From: JBQTIQ01 sp052387955
GTDB lineage: Bacteria > Actinomycetota > Acidimicrobiia > Acidimicrobiales > JACDCH01
Direction: 5' to 3'
Length of the DNA stretch: 64,000 nucleotides
Assembly (NCBI GenBank): GCA_052387955.1
Contig: JBQTIQ010000018.1
Span: forward strand, 1-64,000
The notes below the pieces were generated by a model that saw nothing but the letters and a program-made list of their open reading frames with translations, was not told the DNA's origin and made no database searches. The position numbers and the translations under genes were made by a program. Below, one piece after another: positions 33,687 through 42,517 of this stretch (position 1 is its first letter; every line of letters begins with the position of its first letter).

Positions 33687-34886
33687 ATGACGAGGGACGT
33701 GACCATGCCCAGCTTCCGTGACCTGCTCAACCAGACCAAGCAGGAGATCCGCGAGGTCGACACCGCCGTCGCCGACGAGCTGCGGAGCAGGCCCGGGACC
33801 GTGGTGCTCGACGTGCGTGAGCCCGACGAGTACGAGCAGGGCGCGATCCCCGATGCCCTCCACATCCCTCGGGGCATGCTCGAGTCCAGCATCGAGTCCC
33901 GGGTCACCGACCACGACACCCCCCTGATCGTGCACTGCGCCGGCGGTGTGCGCTCGGCGTTCGCGGCCAAGAGCCTGACCGAGCTCGGCTACACCGACGT
34001 CGTCTCGGTGGCCGGCGGGTTCAACAAGTGGAAGGACGAGGGCCGCGACTGGCGGGTCCCCCAGTCCCTGACCGCCGACCAGCGCAACCGCTACCAGCGC
34101 CACCTGCTGCTCCCCGAGGTCGACATCGCCGGGCAGCTGAAGCTGCTCGAAGCCCGGGTGCTGCTGCTCGGCGCCGGCGGCCTGGGTTCCCCGGCCGCGC
34201 TCTACCTGGCCGCCGCCGGCGTGGGAACGATCGTCATCGTGGACATGGACGTCGTCGACGCCTCCAACCTGCAGCGCCAGATCCTGCACAACCTCGAGCG
34301 GATCGGCGACCGCAAGGTCGACTCGGCCAAGAAGACGATCACGGCCATGAACCCCGACGTCGACGTCGTCGCCCACGACCTGCGCCTCGGCGCCGACAAC
34401 GTCATGGACGTCCTCGGCGGCTACGACCTCGTCGTCGACGGTACCGACAACTTCCCCACCCGGTACCTCGTCAACGATGCGTCGGTGAAGCTCGGGATCC
34501 CCGTCGTGCACGGGTCGATCTTCCGCTTCGAGGGCATGGTCACGGTCTTCGACCCCAAGCAGGGCCCGACCTACCGCGACATGGTGCCCGAGCCCCCGCC
34601 GGCCGAGCTGGCCCCGTCGTGCGCCGAGGCCGGCGTGCTGGGCGTGCTGCCCGGCATCATCGGGTCGCTGCAGGCGGTCGAGGCCATCAAGGCGGTCCTC
34701 GGGATCGGCGACCCCCTCATCGGCCGGCTGCTCTCCTACGACTCGCTCGAGCAGAGCTTCCGCGAGTTCAAGATCCGCAAGGACCCTGCCAACGAGATCA
34801 CGTGGGAGAACCGAGACCGCATCGTCGTCGCCGAGCTCGACGGCCTCTGCCTGCCCCAGCCCCTGGCTGCGCCAGGGGCGAGATAA
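33687..34886 (+). CDS. moeB: Rhodanese-MoeB fusion (sulfur-carrier adenylyltransferase)
   Basis: 399 residues from ATG 33687; ATG 33705 (MPSFRDLL) with a GAGGGA site upstream is the likelier start, giving 393. Residues about 20-115 are a rhodanese domain with active loop HCAGGVRS. From about 125 comes the E1-like domain: HLLLPEVDIAGQLKLLEARV, the nucleotide loop GAGGLGSPAALYLAAAGVG, the Arg-finger region NLQRQILHN, and DGTDNFPTRYLVND. The order is the reverse of the usual MoeZ, where rhodanese is C-terminal. The paired zinc cysteines of MoeB are absent: GPTYRDMVPEPPP stands where C-x-x-C is expected. It should activate MoaD/ThiS-like carriers by adenylation and transfer sulfur. Confidence 0.88.
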   Translation: MTRDVTMPSFRDLLNQTKQEIREVDTAVADELRSRPGTVVLDVREPDEYEQGAIPDALHIPRGMLESSIESRVTDHDTPLIVHCAGGVRSAFAAKSLTELGYTDVVSVAGGFNKWKDEGRDWRVPQSLTADQRNRYQRHLLLPEVDIAGQLKLLEARVLLLGAGGLGSPAALYLAAAGVGTIVIVDMDVVDASNLQRQILHNLERIGDRKVDSAKKTITAMNPDVDVVAHDLRLGADNVMDVLGGYDLVVDGTDNFPTRYLVNDASVKLGIPVVHGSIFRFEGMVTVFDPKQGPTYRDMVPEPPPAELAPSCAEAGVLGVLPGIIGSLQAVEAIKAVLGIGDPLIGRLLSYDSLEQSFREFKIRKDPANEITWENRDRIVVAELDGLCLPQPLAAPGAR

Positions 34887-34941
34887 GAGTGCCGCGCGCC
34901 GCTCTGCCGTCGGAGGTCTAGCGAGTTTGACGGCGAGGTGC

Positions 34942-34956
34942 CCGGCCTTCGGCCGG
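34942..34956. terminator. Short GC hairpin between convergent moeB and the CAP-domain gene
   Basis: CCGGCC-TTC-GGCCGG forms a six-pair stem in the 108-base gap between two converging genes. No T-run follows on either strand, so it is only a possible bidirectional terminator. Confidence 0.3.
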
Positions 34957-34994
34957 CCGGGGGCGTAGCCCAGCCGACCGCCGGCCGGAGGGGC

Positions 34995-36248
34995 TCACGA
35001 CATGCCTCGGACGACGCCGAGGACGTCGCGGCGGGTGCGGGTCCAGTCGCCGGCCAGGGGAGCGTCGCCGGCGCTGCCGTAGCTGAAGACGTGGTTGGCG
35101 TAGCCGGAGTTGTTGAAGTTGCGCAGGTACAGCGCGCCGTTGCGCCAGACGCCGGCCGAGGTGGTGCCGTTGCCGTCCCAGTCGCCGACCAGGGGCCGGT
35201 CGCCGGGGTCGCCGTAGGCGAAGATGTAGTCCGAGGGCCCGCCTCCGACACGGTCCCGAAGGAAGAACTGCCCGCTGCGGTAGACGCCGATCGTGTCGAC
35301 CCGGTTGGCGTTCCAGTCGCCCACCACCGGCCAGTCACCGGCCTTTCCGAAGCTGTAGGTCGCATCGGGGGCGCCGGTGCTGTTGAAGTTGCGCAGGAAC
35401 CAGGTCCCGTTGCGGAAGAGGCCGATGGTGTCACGGCCGTCGCCGTTCCAGTCGCCGCACACGGCCCGGTCCCCGGGGTTGCCGAAGGCGAAGATGACGT
35501 TGGCGTTGGGGGTGACGTTGAGGTCGCTGAGGAAGAACATGCCGTTGCGGAATACGCCCGGGGTGTCGTAGCCGTCGCCGTTCCAGTCACAGGCCAGCGC
35601 CTGGTCGCCGCCGAGCCCCCACGAGAAGGCGGCGTCGGCCGGCCCCGCGGTCAGCGTCGCCCGCAGGTACCACAGCGCCGGCACCCGGGCCGGCGGGGCC
35701 GGGGGCGGGGGCGGGGGTGGGGCGACCGGGGGAGCGGTACCCACCAGGGCGGGGCCCTTCAGGAAGTCGAGGGTGACCCAGACGGTCCCGTGGCCGTCGC
35801 GGGCGACACCGATGCCGACCCGGTTGTAGTCGCCGAGGATGTTGGCCCGGTGGGGGGACGAGTCCATGAACGCGTCCTGGACGTCCTGCATGGTGCCCCC
35901 GTAGCCCACGTTCTCGCCGACCCGGGTCCACTGCGAGGTGACGTTGAGGGAGATCTGGTCCTTCAGGAGCGGGTTGTGGGCCAGGTTGGCGGTCGTCGCC
36001 ATGACCACGGTCCACGCTTTGGCCACCAGGGCGGCGGCGGGGTCCCAGGCCATCGGGCGTAGCCCGGCGGCGGCGCGAGCCGAGTTGGTGGCGGCCAGGA
36101 AGGCGGCCTCGTCGGCGGCGGCGCTGGCCTGAGCGACGCCGCCGCGCGGCATGAGCACCGCCGACAGCAGGCCGACGGCGAGGGCGACCACCACCCGGCG
36201 GGCAACGGGCCGGCGGCGGGGGGAGGGGAGCGTGAGGATCTCGTCCAT
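34995..36248 (-). CDS. Secreted CAP (SCP/PR1) domain protein with GDWNGDG propeller repeats
   Basis: 417 residues from ATG 36248 (upstream in-frame starts precede the natural signal). The signal peptide is RRVVVALAVGLLSAVL. A CAP domain follows at about 45-175, with the His region LAHNPLL, GENVGYG and the end block SSPHRANILGDYNRVGIGVA. A proline linker (APPPPPPPAPP) leads to about five repeats of the form GDWNGDGxDTxGxxR...FLRN, as in FG-GAP/VCBS propellers. The same repeat occurs in the amidase at 50706. It is probably a cell-surface protein; CAP domains bind lipids or act on the wall in bacteria. It faces moeB tail to tail. Confidence 0.85.
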   Translation of the reverse strand: MDEILTLPSPRRRPVARRVVVALAVGLLSAVLMPRGGVAQASAAADEAAFLAATNSARAAAGLRPMAWDPAAALVAKAWTVVMATTANLAHNPLLKDQISLNVTSQWTRVGENVGYGGTMQDVQDAFMDSSPHRANILGDYNRVGIGVARDGHGTVWVTLDFLKGPALVGTAPPVAPPPPPPPAPPARVPALWYLRATLTAGPADAAFSWGLGGDQALACDWNGDGYDTPGVFRNGMFFLSDLNVTPNANVIFAFGNPGDRAVCGDWNGDGRDTIGLFRNGTWFLRNFNSTGAPDATYSFGKAGDWPVVGDWNANRVDTIGVYRSGQFFLRDRVGGGPSDYIFAYGDPGDRPLVGDWDGNGTTSAGVWRNGALYLRNFNNSGYANHVFSYGSAGDAPLAGDWTRTRRDVLGVVRGMS

Positions 36249-36375
36249 AGCGGTGGTGGGATCGTGCGCGTCCGCCCGCGGCTTGAGCGCCGCTGCCGGC
36301 CGAGGGGTGCCCAAAGCGGACAGAGGGGCCGCTGTCGTCGTGCCGAGGCCAAGAACGGGCCGTACGGCCTACGGG

Positions 36376-36505
36376 AGCGCGAGTGCAGCGAGCGCTTCGG
36401 GGCGGCGGCGCGGGCGCCAGCCCGCCCGGCGTCGATGGGTGTGGGGCGCAGCCCCACCGGAACACGAAGCGCGAGTGCAGCGAGCGCTTCGGGGCGACGG
36501 CGCGG
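36376..36505 (+). repeat. Two copies of a ~38-bp intergenic repeat flanking a small hairpin
   Basis: The copies at 36376-36414 and 36468-36505 share AGCGCGAGTGCAGCGAGCGC and then TTCGGGGCG, CGGCGCGG, with one substitution. Between them at 36441-36457 is a perfect hairpin GTGGGGC-GCA-GCCCCAC. They lie in the divergent gap between the CAP gene and rmlA. They look like REP/BIME-type elements. Confidence 0.65.
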
Positions 36506-36528
36506 CGCATGCCACACTTGCGGCCGCG

Positions 36529-37635
36529 ATGAAGGGACTGATCCTCTCCGGCGGGGCCGGCACCCGCCTGCGGCCCATCACCCACACCAGCGCCAAGCAA
36601 CTGGTGCCGGTGGCCAACAAGCCGATCCTCTTCTACGGGATCGAGGGCATGGCCGCCGCCGGCATCACCGACATCGGCATCATCGTCGGCGACACCCGGG
36701 CCGAGATCATCGCCGCCGTCGGCGACGGCTCCCGGTTCGGGGTCGACGTCACCTACCTGCCCCAGGACGCCCCCCTCGGCCTGGCCCACTGCGTGCTCGT
36801 GGCCGCCGACTTCCTCGGCGACGAGGACTTCATCATGTACCTGGGCGACAACATGCTCGAACAGGGCCTGGTCGAGTTCATCGACCGCTTCGAAGCCGAG
36901 CGCCGGCGGGCCGACGAGCCGACGCTCGGCGGTGACCACCAGGGCCCGGCGGCCCAGATCCTGCTGTGCCACGTCCCCGACCCCCACCGCTTCGGCGTGG
37001 CCGAGGTCGACCCCGACGGCCGGGTGACCCGGCTCGTCGAAAAGCCCGTCGACCCCCCCTCCGACCTGGCGCTGGTGGGCGTCTACCTGTTCACGTCCAC
37101 CATCCACGAGGCGGTGGCCGCCATCGTCCCCTCCGAGCGGGGCGAGCTCGAGATCACCGACGCCATCCAGTGGCTCATCGACCATGGCCACCGGGTGCGC
37201 CACGAGGTGCTGCGGGGGTGGTGGCTCGACACCGGCAAGAAGGACCCGCTGCTGGAGAGCAACCGCAGGGTGCTCGAGACGCTCGACGCCCGCATCGACG
37301 GCACGGTCGACGACGCCAGCCAGGTCGACGGGCGGGTGGTGGTCGAGGAGGGCGCCGAGCTCATCTGCTCCCACGTGCGGGGGCCGGCGATCATCGGGGC
37401 CCGCACCCGGCTGGTCAACAGCTACATCGGCCCGTTCACTGCCGTCGGCGAGGACTGCGAGGTCATCGACAGCGAGGTCGAGCACTCGGTCGTTCTCGAC
37501 CACAGCCGCATCGTGGGCGTCGCCCGCCTGACCGACTCCCTGCTGGGCCGCTACGTCGAGGTGCTGCGCTCGGGCCAGCGGCCCCGGGCCAGCCGGCTGA
37601 TGGTCGGCGACCACTGTTCCATCGACCTCGAATAG
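36529..37635 (+). CDS. rmlA: Glucose-1-phosphate thymidylyltransferase (long form)
   Basis: 368 residues from ATG 36529. The nucleotide-binding start is KGLILSGGAGTRLRPITHTS, with KQLVPVANKPI. MYLGDNML holds the metal-binding Asp, and VEKPVDPPSDLALVGVYLF the sugar-binding region. After residue 240 a left-handed beta-helix tail follows (VRGPAIIGARTRLVNSYIGP), making it the StrD-like long type rather than the 290-residue short one. It forms dTDP-glucose, the first step to dTDP-rhamnose. It begins a four-gene rml operon, followed 11 bases later by rmlC. Confidence 0.93.
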   Translation: MKGLILSGGAGTRLRPITHTSAKQLVPVANKPILFYGIEGMAAAGITDIGIIVGDTRAEIIAAVGDGSRFGVDVTYLPQDAPLGLAHCVLVAADFLGDEDFIMYLGDNMLEQGLVEFIDRFEAERRRADEPTLGGDHQGPAAQILLCHVPDPHRFGVAEVDPDGRVTRLVEKPVDPPSDLALVGVYLFTSTIHEAVAAIVPSERGELEITDAIQWLIDHGHRVRHEVLRGWWLDTGKKDPLLESNRRVLETLDARIDGTVDDASQVDGRVVVEEGAELICSHVRGPAIIGARTRLVNSYIGPFTAVGEDCEVIDSEVEHSVVLDHSRIVGVARLTDSLLGRYVEVLRSGQRPRASRLMVGDHCSIDLE

Positions 37636-37646
37636 CGAGCATCCCC

Positions 37647-38213
37647 ATGGCCACCATCACCGCCTCCGACGTCATCGTCGGCGTCCACATCGTCGAGCCC
37701 ACCGTGCACGGCGACGAACGCGGGTACTTCGTCGAGACCTACCGCCGCCAGTGGTTCCCGAACGGGCGGGAGATGGTGCAGGGCAACCGGGGCGACCGCA
37801 AGGCCGGTGCCGTCGTCGGCTTGCACTACCACCTGCACCAGGCCGACTACTGGTACGTGCCCGAGGGCCGGGCCCGGGTGGTGCTGCACGACCTGCGCCA
37901 GGGATCGACGACCGACGGGGCCACGCTGATGCTCGACCTCGGCCGCGACCCCGACGGCACCCGGAGCCATCGGGGCGTGTTCATCCCGCCCGGCGTCGCC
38001 CACGGCTTCGCCGCCATCACCGATATGACCATCACCTACCTGGTCGACGGCTACTACAACCCGGCCGACGAGCTGGGGGTGGCCTGGGACGACCCCCAGG
38101 TGGCGGCCGACTGGGGCCTGAGCGAGCCGGTGCTGTCCGAGCGCGACCAGCACAACCCCCGCCGGGCCGCCATCGAGGCCCAGTGGATGCCCCACGCCGC
38201 GCTGCGGACCTGA
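37647..38213 (+). CDS. rmlC: dTDP-4-dehydrorhamnose 3,5-epimerase family protein
   Basis: 188 residues. The cupin core shows HGDERGYFVETYRRQWFP, then GLHYHLHQADYWYVPEGRA with the catalytic-region His residues, and FIPPGVAHGFAAITDMTITY. DGYYNPADELGVAWDDP matches the dimer and active-site loop of RmlC. It acts on the keto sugar made by RmlB. The order here is A-C-B-D; all four are co-directional with tight spacing. Confidence 0.88.
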   Translation: MATITASDVIVGVHIVEPTVHGDERGYFVETYRRQWFPNGREMVQGNRGDRKAGAVVGLHYHLHQADYWYVPEGRARVVLHDLRQGSTTDGATLMLDLGRDPDGTRSHRGVFIPPGVAHGFAAITDMTITYLVDGYYNPADELGVAWDDPQVAADWGLSEPVLSERDQHNPRRAAIEAQWMPHAALRT

Positions 38214-38220
38214 GGCGGCG

Positions 38221-39180
38221 ATGAGGCAGCTCGTCACCGGCGGGGCCGGCTTCATCGGCTCCAACTACGTCCGCTACCTGCTGGCCCACACCGACGACGA
38301 GGTCACCGTCTTCGACGCCCTGACCTACGCCGGCAACCTGACCACCCTGGCCGACGTCGACGGCGACCCCCGGTACCGGTTCGTCGAGGGCAACATCTGC
38401 GACGGCGCCGCCCTCGAAGCGGCCATGAAGGGCTGCGACGCGGTGGTCCACTTCGCGGCCGAGAGCCACGTCGACCGCTCCATCAGTGGCCCCGACGACT
38501 TCGTGCACACGAACTGCTTCGGGACCAACGTGGTGATGGACACGGCCCGCCGGCTGGAGACCGAGCGGGTGGTGCACATCGGGACCGACGAGGTCTACGG
38601 GTCGGTCGAGACCGGTTCGTCGAAGGAGACCGACCCGCTCGAGCCCCGCTCGCCGTACTCGGCGTCCAAGGCCGGCTCCGACCTGATCGCCCTCTCGTAC
38701 TTCCAGACCTACGGCCTGCCCGTCATCGTGACCCGCTGCACCAACAACTTCGGGCCGTACCAGTACCCCGAGAAGGCGATCCCGCTCTTCACCACCAACC
38801 TGATCGGCGGCCGGCCCGTGCCGCTCTACGGCGACGGGCTCAACGAGCGCGACTGGCTCTACGTCGACGACCACTGCGCCGGCGTCGACCTCGTGCTGCG
38901 CGCCGGCGCCCCGGGCGAGATCTACAACATCGGCGCCGGCAACGAGACGCCCAACCGGGTACTGGTCGACAAGCTGTTGGCGCTGTTCGGCGTGGGCGAG
39001 GAGATGGTCGACTATGTGCCCGACCGCCTCGGGCATGACCGCCGCTACTCGGTCGACATCACCAAGGTCACGGCCCTGGGCTGGCGCCGGCAGCGCACGC
39101 TCGACGAGGCCCTGGCGGCGACGGTCGACTGGTACCGGGCCAGCGAATGGTGGTGGGGGCCGTTGCGGGAGCACGCTTGA
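38221..39180 (+). CDS. rmlB: dTDP-glucose 4,6-dehydratase
   Basis: 319 residues. It has the NAD-binding GGAGFIGSNYVRYLL, the catalytic TDEVYG and Tyr-Lys pair in SPYSASKAGSDLI, and TRCTNNFGPYQYPEKAIPLF, all signature blocks of RmlB-type extended short-chain dehydrogenases. It makes dTDP-4-keto-6-deoxyglucose. It starts 8 bases after rmlC and its stop overlaps the rmlD start. Confidence 0.94.
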   Translation: MRQLVTGGAGFIGSNYVRYLLAHTDDEVTVFDALTYAGNLTTLADVDGDPRYRFVEGNICDGAALEAAMKGCDAVVHFAAESHVDRSISGPDDFVHTNCFGTNVVMDTARRLETERVVHIGTDEVYGSVETGSSKETDPLEPRSPYSASKAGSDLIALSYFQTYGLPVIVTRCTNNFGPYQYPEKAIPLFTTNLIGGRPVPLYGDGLNERDWLYVDDHCAGVDLVLRAGAPGEIYNIGAGNETPNRVLVDKLLALFGVGEEMVDYVPDRLGHDRRYSVDITKVTALGWRRQRTLDEALAATVDWYRASEWWWGPLREHA

Positions 39181-40034
39181 GGGTCCTGGTCACCGGGGCC
39201 GGCGGCCAGGTCGGCCACGACGTCACCGCCGCCTGCCGGGCGGCCGGCGACGAGGTCATCGCCTGCGACCACCTCGCCCTCGACGTCGGCGACCGGGACG
39301 CGGTGATGGCCGCGGTCGGGCTGTGCCGGCCCGACGCCGTGGTGCACGCGGCGGCGTGGACCGCAGTCGACGCCTGCGAGGGCGACCCCGCCCGCGCCCT
39401 GCGGGTCAACGCCGTGGGCTCCCGCAACGTGGCCGAAGCGGCGGTACGGGCCGGCGCCCACCTGGTCGCCCTGTCGACCGACTACGTCTTCGACGGCACC
39501 CAGGCCGAGCCCTACGACGAGTGGGACGTGGCCCGGCCCGCGTCGGTGTACGGCCGCAGCAAGTGGGCCGGCGAGCAGGAGGTGACGGCGTTGGCCGGCC
39601 CGGGCGCCACCATCGTCCGCATCTCGTGGGTGTGCGGCGAGCACGGCGCCAACATGGTGAAGACGGCGCTGCGCCTGGCCGAGGGCGGCGTCGACCCCCG
39701 CTTCGTCGACGACCAGCGGGGCCAGCCCACCTTCGCCGCCGACCTTGCGCCGGTGCTGCGCCGCTTCGCCGTCGAACGCCGCCCGGGCCTGTTCCATGTC
39801 ACCAACCAGGGGGCGGTCTCGTGGCACGGCTTCGTTCAGGCCGTCTTCGCCGCCGCCGGTCACGATCCCGACCGGGTCACCCCGATCTCGACCGCCGAGC
39901 TCGACCCGCCCCGGCCGGCTCCCCGGCCGGCCAACTCCGTGCTCGACAACGCCGCCCTGCGGCTGTCGGGCCAGCCGCTGCTGGGCGACTACCACGAACC
40001 CCTCGAACGCCTGGTGCGCAGGCTGACGGGCTGA
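39177..40034 (+). CDS. rmlD: dTDP-4-dehydrorhamnose reductase
   Basis: 285 residues from TTG 39177, chosen because it gives the exact N-terminus RVLVTGAGGQVGHDV and a 4-base overlap with rmlB; a GTG at 39147 would add ten residues. The catalytic Tyr-Lys is in YGRSKWAGEQE. VRISWVCGEHGANMV and QRGQPTFAADLAPVLRR are the usual later blocks. It performs the last, NADPH-dependent step to dTDP-rhamnose. Confidence 0.92.
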   Translation: MRVLVTGAGGQVGHDVTAACRAAGDEVIACDHLALDVGDRDAVMAAVGLCRPDAVVHAAAWTAVDACEGDPARALRVNAVGSRNVAEAAVRAGAHLVALSTDYVFDGTQAEPYDEWDVARPASVYGRSKWAGEQEVTALAGPGATIVRISWVCGEHGANMVKTALRLAEGGVDPRFVDDQRGQPTFAADLAPVLRRFAVERRPGLFHVTNQGAVSWHGFVQAVFAAAGHDPDRVTPISTAELDPPRPAPRPANSVLDNAALRLSGQPLLGDYHEPLERLVRRLTG

Positions 40035-41401
40035 TGCCGGCCGGCGAGACCCGCATGCCGGCGCCGGGGGAGGGCCCGGCCCAGGCCGAGGCCGCCGCCA
40101 AGGGGGGACGGGCCAGGGTCCAGCGGGTGCGGGTGGTGGTCGTCGACTACGACGGCGGGGACATGACCCGCCGCTGCCTGCGGTCCCTGGCCGCCACCGA
40201 GTGGGACGGTGAACTCGAGATCGTCCTGGTCGACAACGCTTCACCGCACCCGTGCACCGAGCTGGTGCAGGCCGAACTGCCCGTCGTGCGGCTGGTCCGG
40301 TCGCCGGTCAACGCCGGCTTCGGTGGCGGCTGCAACCTGGGCATCGAGGCGTTCGGGGGCCTGGAGGCCTGCGATGCCGTCGCCTTGGTCAACAACGACG
40401 CCGTGGTCCCTGCGGGCTGGTTGGCTCCGTTGGTGACGGCCCTCGACGAGGGCCCGGCCCGGGGGGCGGCGTGCCCCAAGATCATGTTCCCGGGCGCCTA
40501 CCGACGCCTCGAGCTGCGAGCACCGGCCGATCGGCGGGGGCGGGTGGACCGCCGCCTCGTCGGTGTGCGGCTCTACGAGGTGGACGTGCCCGGGGGCAGG
40601 GCGCATCGGGTGACGGGATTCTTCGGCCCCGAGCGCGACCGCCACGGGGCCTTCGAGTGGACCGGCACCCGGGCGCTGCTGCAGGTCGGCGCCGGCGCCG
40701 GGCCGGTGACCCGCTGCCGCCTGCGGCTGGGCGCCGACCGGGCCACCCCGGTCACCGTGCATGCCGGCGGCGTGCCCGTGGTCGTCGAGGTCGGGCCCGG
40801 ACCGGTGTGGGTGGAGGCCGACGTCGTCGGTCCCCGGGAACGGGTGGTCAACAACGCCGGCAACGAACGCCGGCCCGACGGCTACGGCGTCGACCGGGGC
40901 TTGTACCAGCGCGACGACGGCCGGTTCGACCTCGAAGAGGACATCGGTGCCTGGTGCGGGGGAGCGGTGCTGCTGCGGGCCGACTACCTACGGGCCTGCG
41001 GCCTCTTCGACGAGCGGTTGTTCCTCTACTACGAGGACCTCGATCTCTCCCTCCGGGGGGCAGCTCGGGGATGGAGCTACCGGTTCGTGCCGGCCAGCAT
41101 CGTCGACCACGACCACGGCGCCAGCGCCGCCAAGGTGGCCGGCACCGCCGAGCGGCTGAAGGAGCGCAACCGGCTGCTGGTGCTCACCCGCCACGGCTCG
41201 GGCCGGCGCCTGGCCCACCAGGTGGTGCGCTACGTGCTGGTCACCTTGTCCTACCTGCGTCGCGACGTCGTGGCCGCCGCCGTCGAACACCGCCCGGTCG
41301 ACACCGCCGTCGTCTCCCGCCGCCTACGTGCCCTGGCCGGCTGGGCTCGCCTGGCGCCGGCGTTCTGGCGGGACGGCCGACGGGACCGCGGTCGCCGCTG
41401 A
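40034..41401 (+). CDS. Family 2 glycosyltransferase with inserted domain
   Basis: 455 residues from ATG 40034, overlapping rmlD by 1 base. The GT-A start is VRVVVVDYDGGDMTRRCLRS, with LVDNAS and the donor-binding VALVNNDAVVP. An insertion of about 130 residues (about 150-285: FFGPERDRHGAFEWTGTRAL onward) separates it from the acceptor half GAVLLRADYLRACGLFDERL, with FLYYEDLDLSLR, the ED of the active site. RmlA-D upstream suggests that it is a rhamnosyltransferase, but the donor is inferred. The inserted beta-rich domain is unusual for this family. Confidence 0.82.
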   Translation: MPAGETRMPAPGEGPAQAEAAAKGGRARVQRVRVVVVDYDGGDMTRRCLRSLAATEWDGELEIVLVDNASPHPCTELVQAELPVVRLVRSPVNAGFGGGCNLGIEAFGGLEACDAVALVNNDAVVPAGWLAPLVTALDEGPARGAACPKIMFPGAYRRLELRAPADRRGRVDRRLVGVRLYEVDVPGGRAHRVTGFFGPERDRHGAFEWTGTRALLQVGAGAGPVTRCRLRLGADRATPVTVHAGGVPVVVEVGPGPVWVEADVVGPRERVVNNAGNERRPDGYGVDRGLYQRDDGRFDLEEDIGAWCGGAVLLRADYLRACGLFDERLFLYYEDLDLSLRGAARGWSYRFVPASIVDHDHGASAAKVAGTAERLKERNRLLVLTRHGSGRRLAHQVVRYVLVTLSYLRRDVVAAAVEHRPVDTAVVSRRLRALAGWARLAPAFWRDGRRDRGRR

Positions 41402-41412
41402 CGTCGTCCCGC

Positions 41413-42438
41413 TCACAGCCAGCGACGGGCCACCCGCCAGTAGGCCCTCAACCCGGCGTTGACCGGCCCGAACCACGCCGGCGGGGGCAGGTTGCCGGGC
41501 AGGAGGTCGACCGAGAAGAGGTCGGCGAAGTCCCGCTCGGAGCGGGCCCGGTCAGCCTGGACCTGCCGGCGCCGGCCGGCCACCTCTCGGCGGTGCGACA
41601 CCAGCCAGCGCCATCCGGCCGCCTTCTGGCGGCCCCAGCCCTGGGCCACGGCCATCGCCGTCACGCCGGCTTCGACCACCGCCAGCATCGGTGCCAGCAC
41701 CACCAACGTCCTGGCGGAATAGCAGGTCAGCACCATCATCAGCCGGTTGCGCTCGAGCAGGAAGAACTTCTCGGGCCGGCGGGTGAACTCGTAGCGGTGC
41801 CGGACGACAGCCCCGGGGGTGAACACGACCCGCAGTCCCCGCTGCCAGCACCTCATGGAGAGCTCGGCATCCTCGTAGTAGGCGAAGAAGCGGTCCTCGA
41901 AGCCGCCCAGGTCGTCCCACACCTGCCGCCTCAGGGCGCAGGCGGCCCCGCTGGCGGCGAACACGTCCCGTTCGCGGTCGCGGCTGGCGGCCGGCTGGCC
42001 GAACGAGCCCGACCACGAGATGCCCGAGGGGTGGACCTCGTTGCCGGCCGAGTTCAACAGCTCGGGCCGGTCCGCCAGCCGGACGCTGGCGGTGGCGATC
42101 CCGACCCCGGGCCGTGACGCGACCTCGGCCAACGCGGCCAAGGCCTGAGCGTCGACCAGAGCATCAGGGTTGATCAGGGCGACGACGTCCCCGTTCGAGG
42201 CCGCGACCCCGGCGTTGCAGCCACCGGCGAAGCCGAGGTTGGCCCCCGGCCGCACGATCACCGCGCTGGTGGCGCCCGCCACCCGGTCCACCCCCCCGTC
42301 GGTGCAGCCGTTGTCGACGACCACCACCTCGACGTCGGCGCCCTCCGACGCCAGGCACCGCTCGACCGCCGCTTGGAGCCACTCCTCGGCCCCGAAGGCG
42401 ACCACGATGGCGCTCACTCGGGGCCGGGCGCCGCTCAT
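41413..42438 (-). CDS. Family 2 glycosyltransferase (rhamnosyltransferase-like)
   Basis: 341 residues from ATG 42438. It shows the GT-A start VSAIVVAFGAEEWLQAAVER, VVVDNGCTDGG, then GGCNAGVAASNGDVVALINP for donor binding, and FFAYYEDAELSMRCWQRG for the catalytic ED. A C-terminal hydrophobic stretch (LVVLAPMLAVVEAGVTAMAV) suggests membrane association. It is the only minus-strand gene of the polysaccharide block and diverges from the glycosyltransferase at 42518. Confidence 0.85.
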   Translation of the reverse strand: MSGARPRVSAIVVAFGAEEWLQAAVERCLASEGADVEVVVVDNGCTDGGVDRVAGATSAVIVRPGANLGFAGGCNAGVAASNGDVVALINPDALVDAQALAALAEVASRPGVGIATASVRLADRPELLNSAGNEVHPSGISWSGSFGQPAASRDRERDVFAASGAACALRRQVWDDLGGFEDRFFAYYEDAELSMRCWQRGLRVVFTPGAVVRHRYEFTRRPEKFFLLERNRLMMVLTCYSARTLVVLAPMLAVVEAGVTAMAVAQGWGRQKAAGWRWLVSHRREVAGRRRQVQADRARSERDFADLFSVDLLPGNLPPPAWFGPVNAGLRAYWRVARRWL

Positions 42439-42517
42439 GGCGCCCTACATTGCTCCATCGACCGGCCCGGGGGTCACCGTCGGCGCCTCCGGGCCGGCGG
42501 TAGTCTCGTCCCGCACC

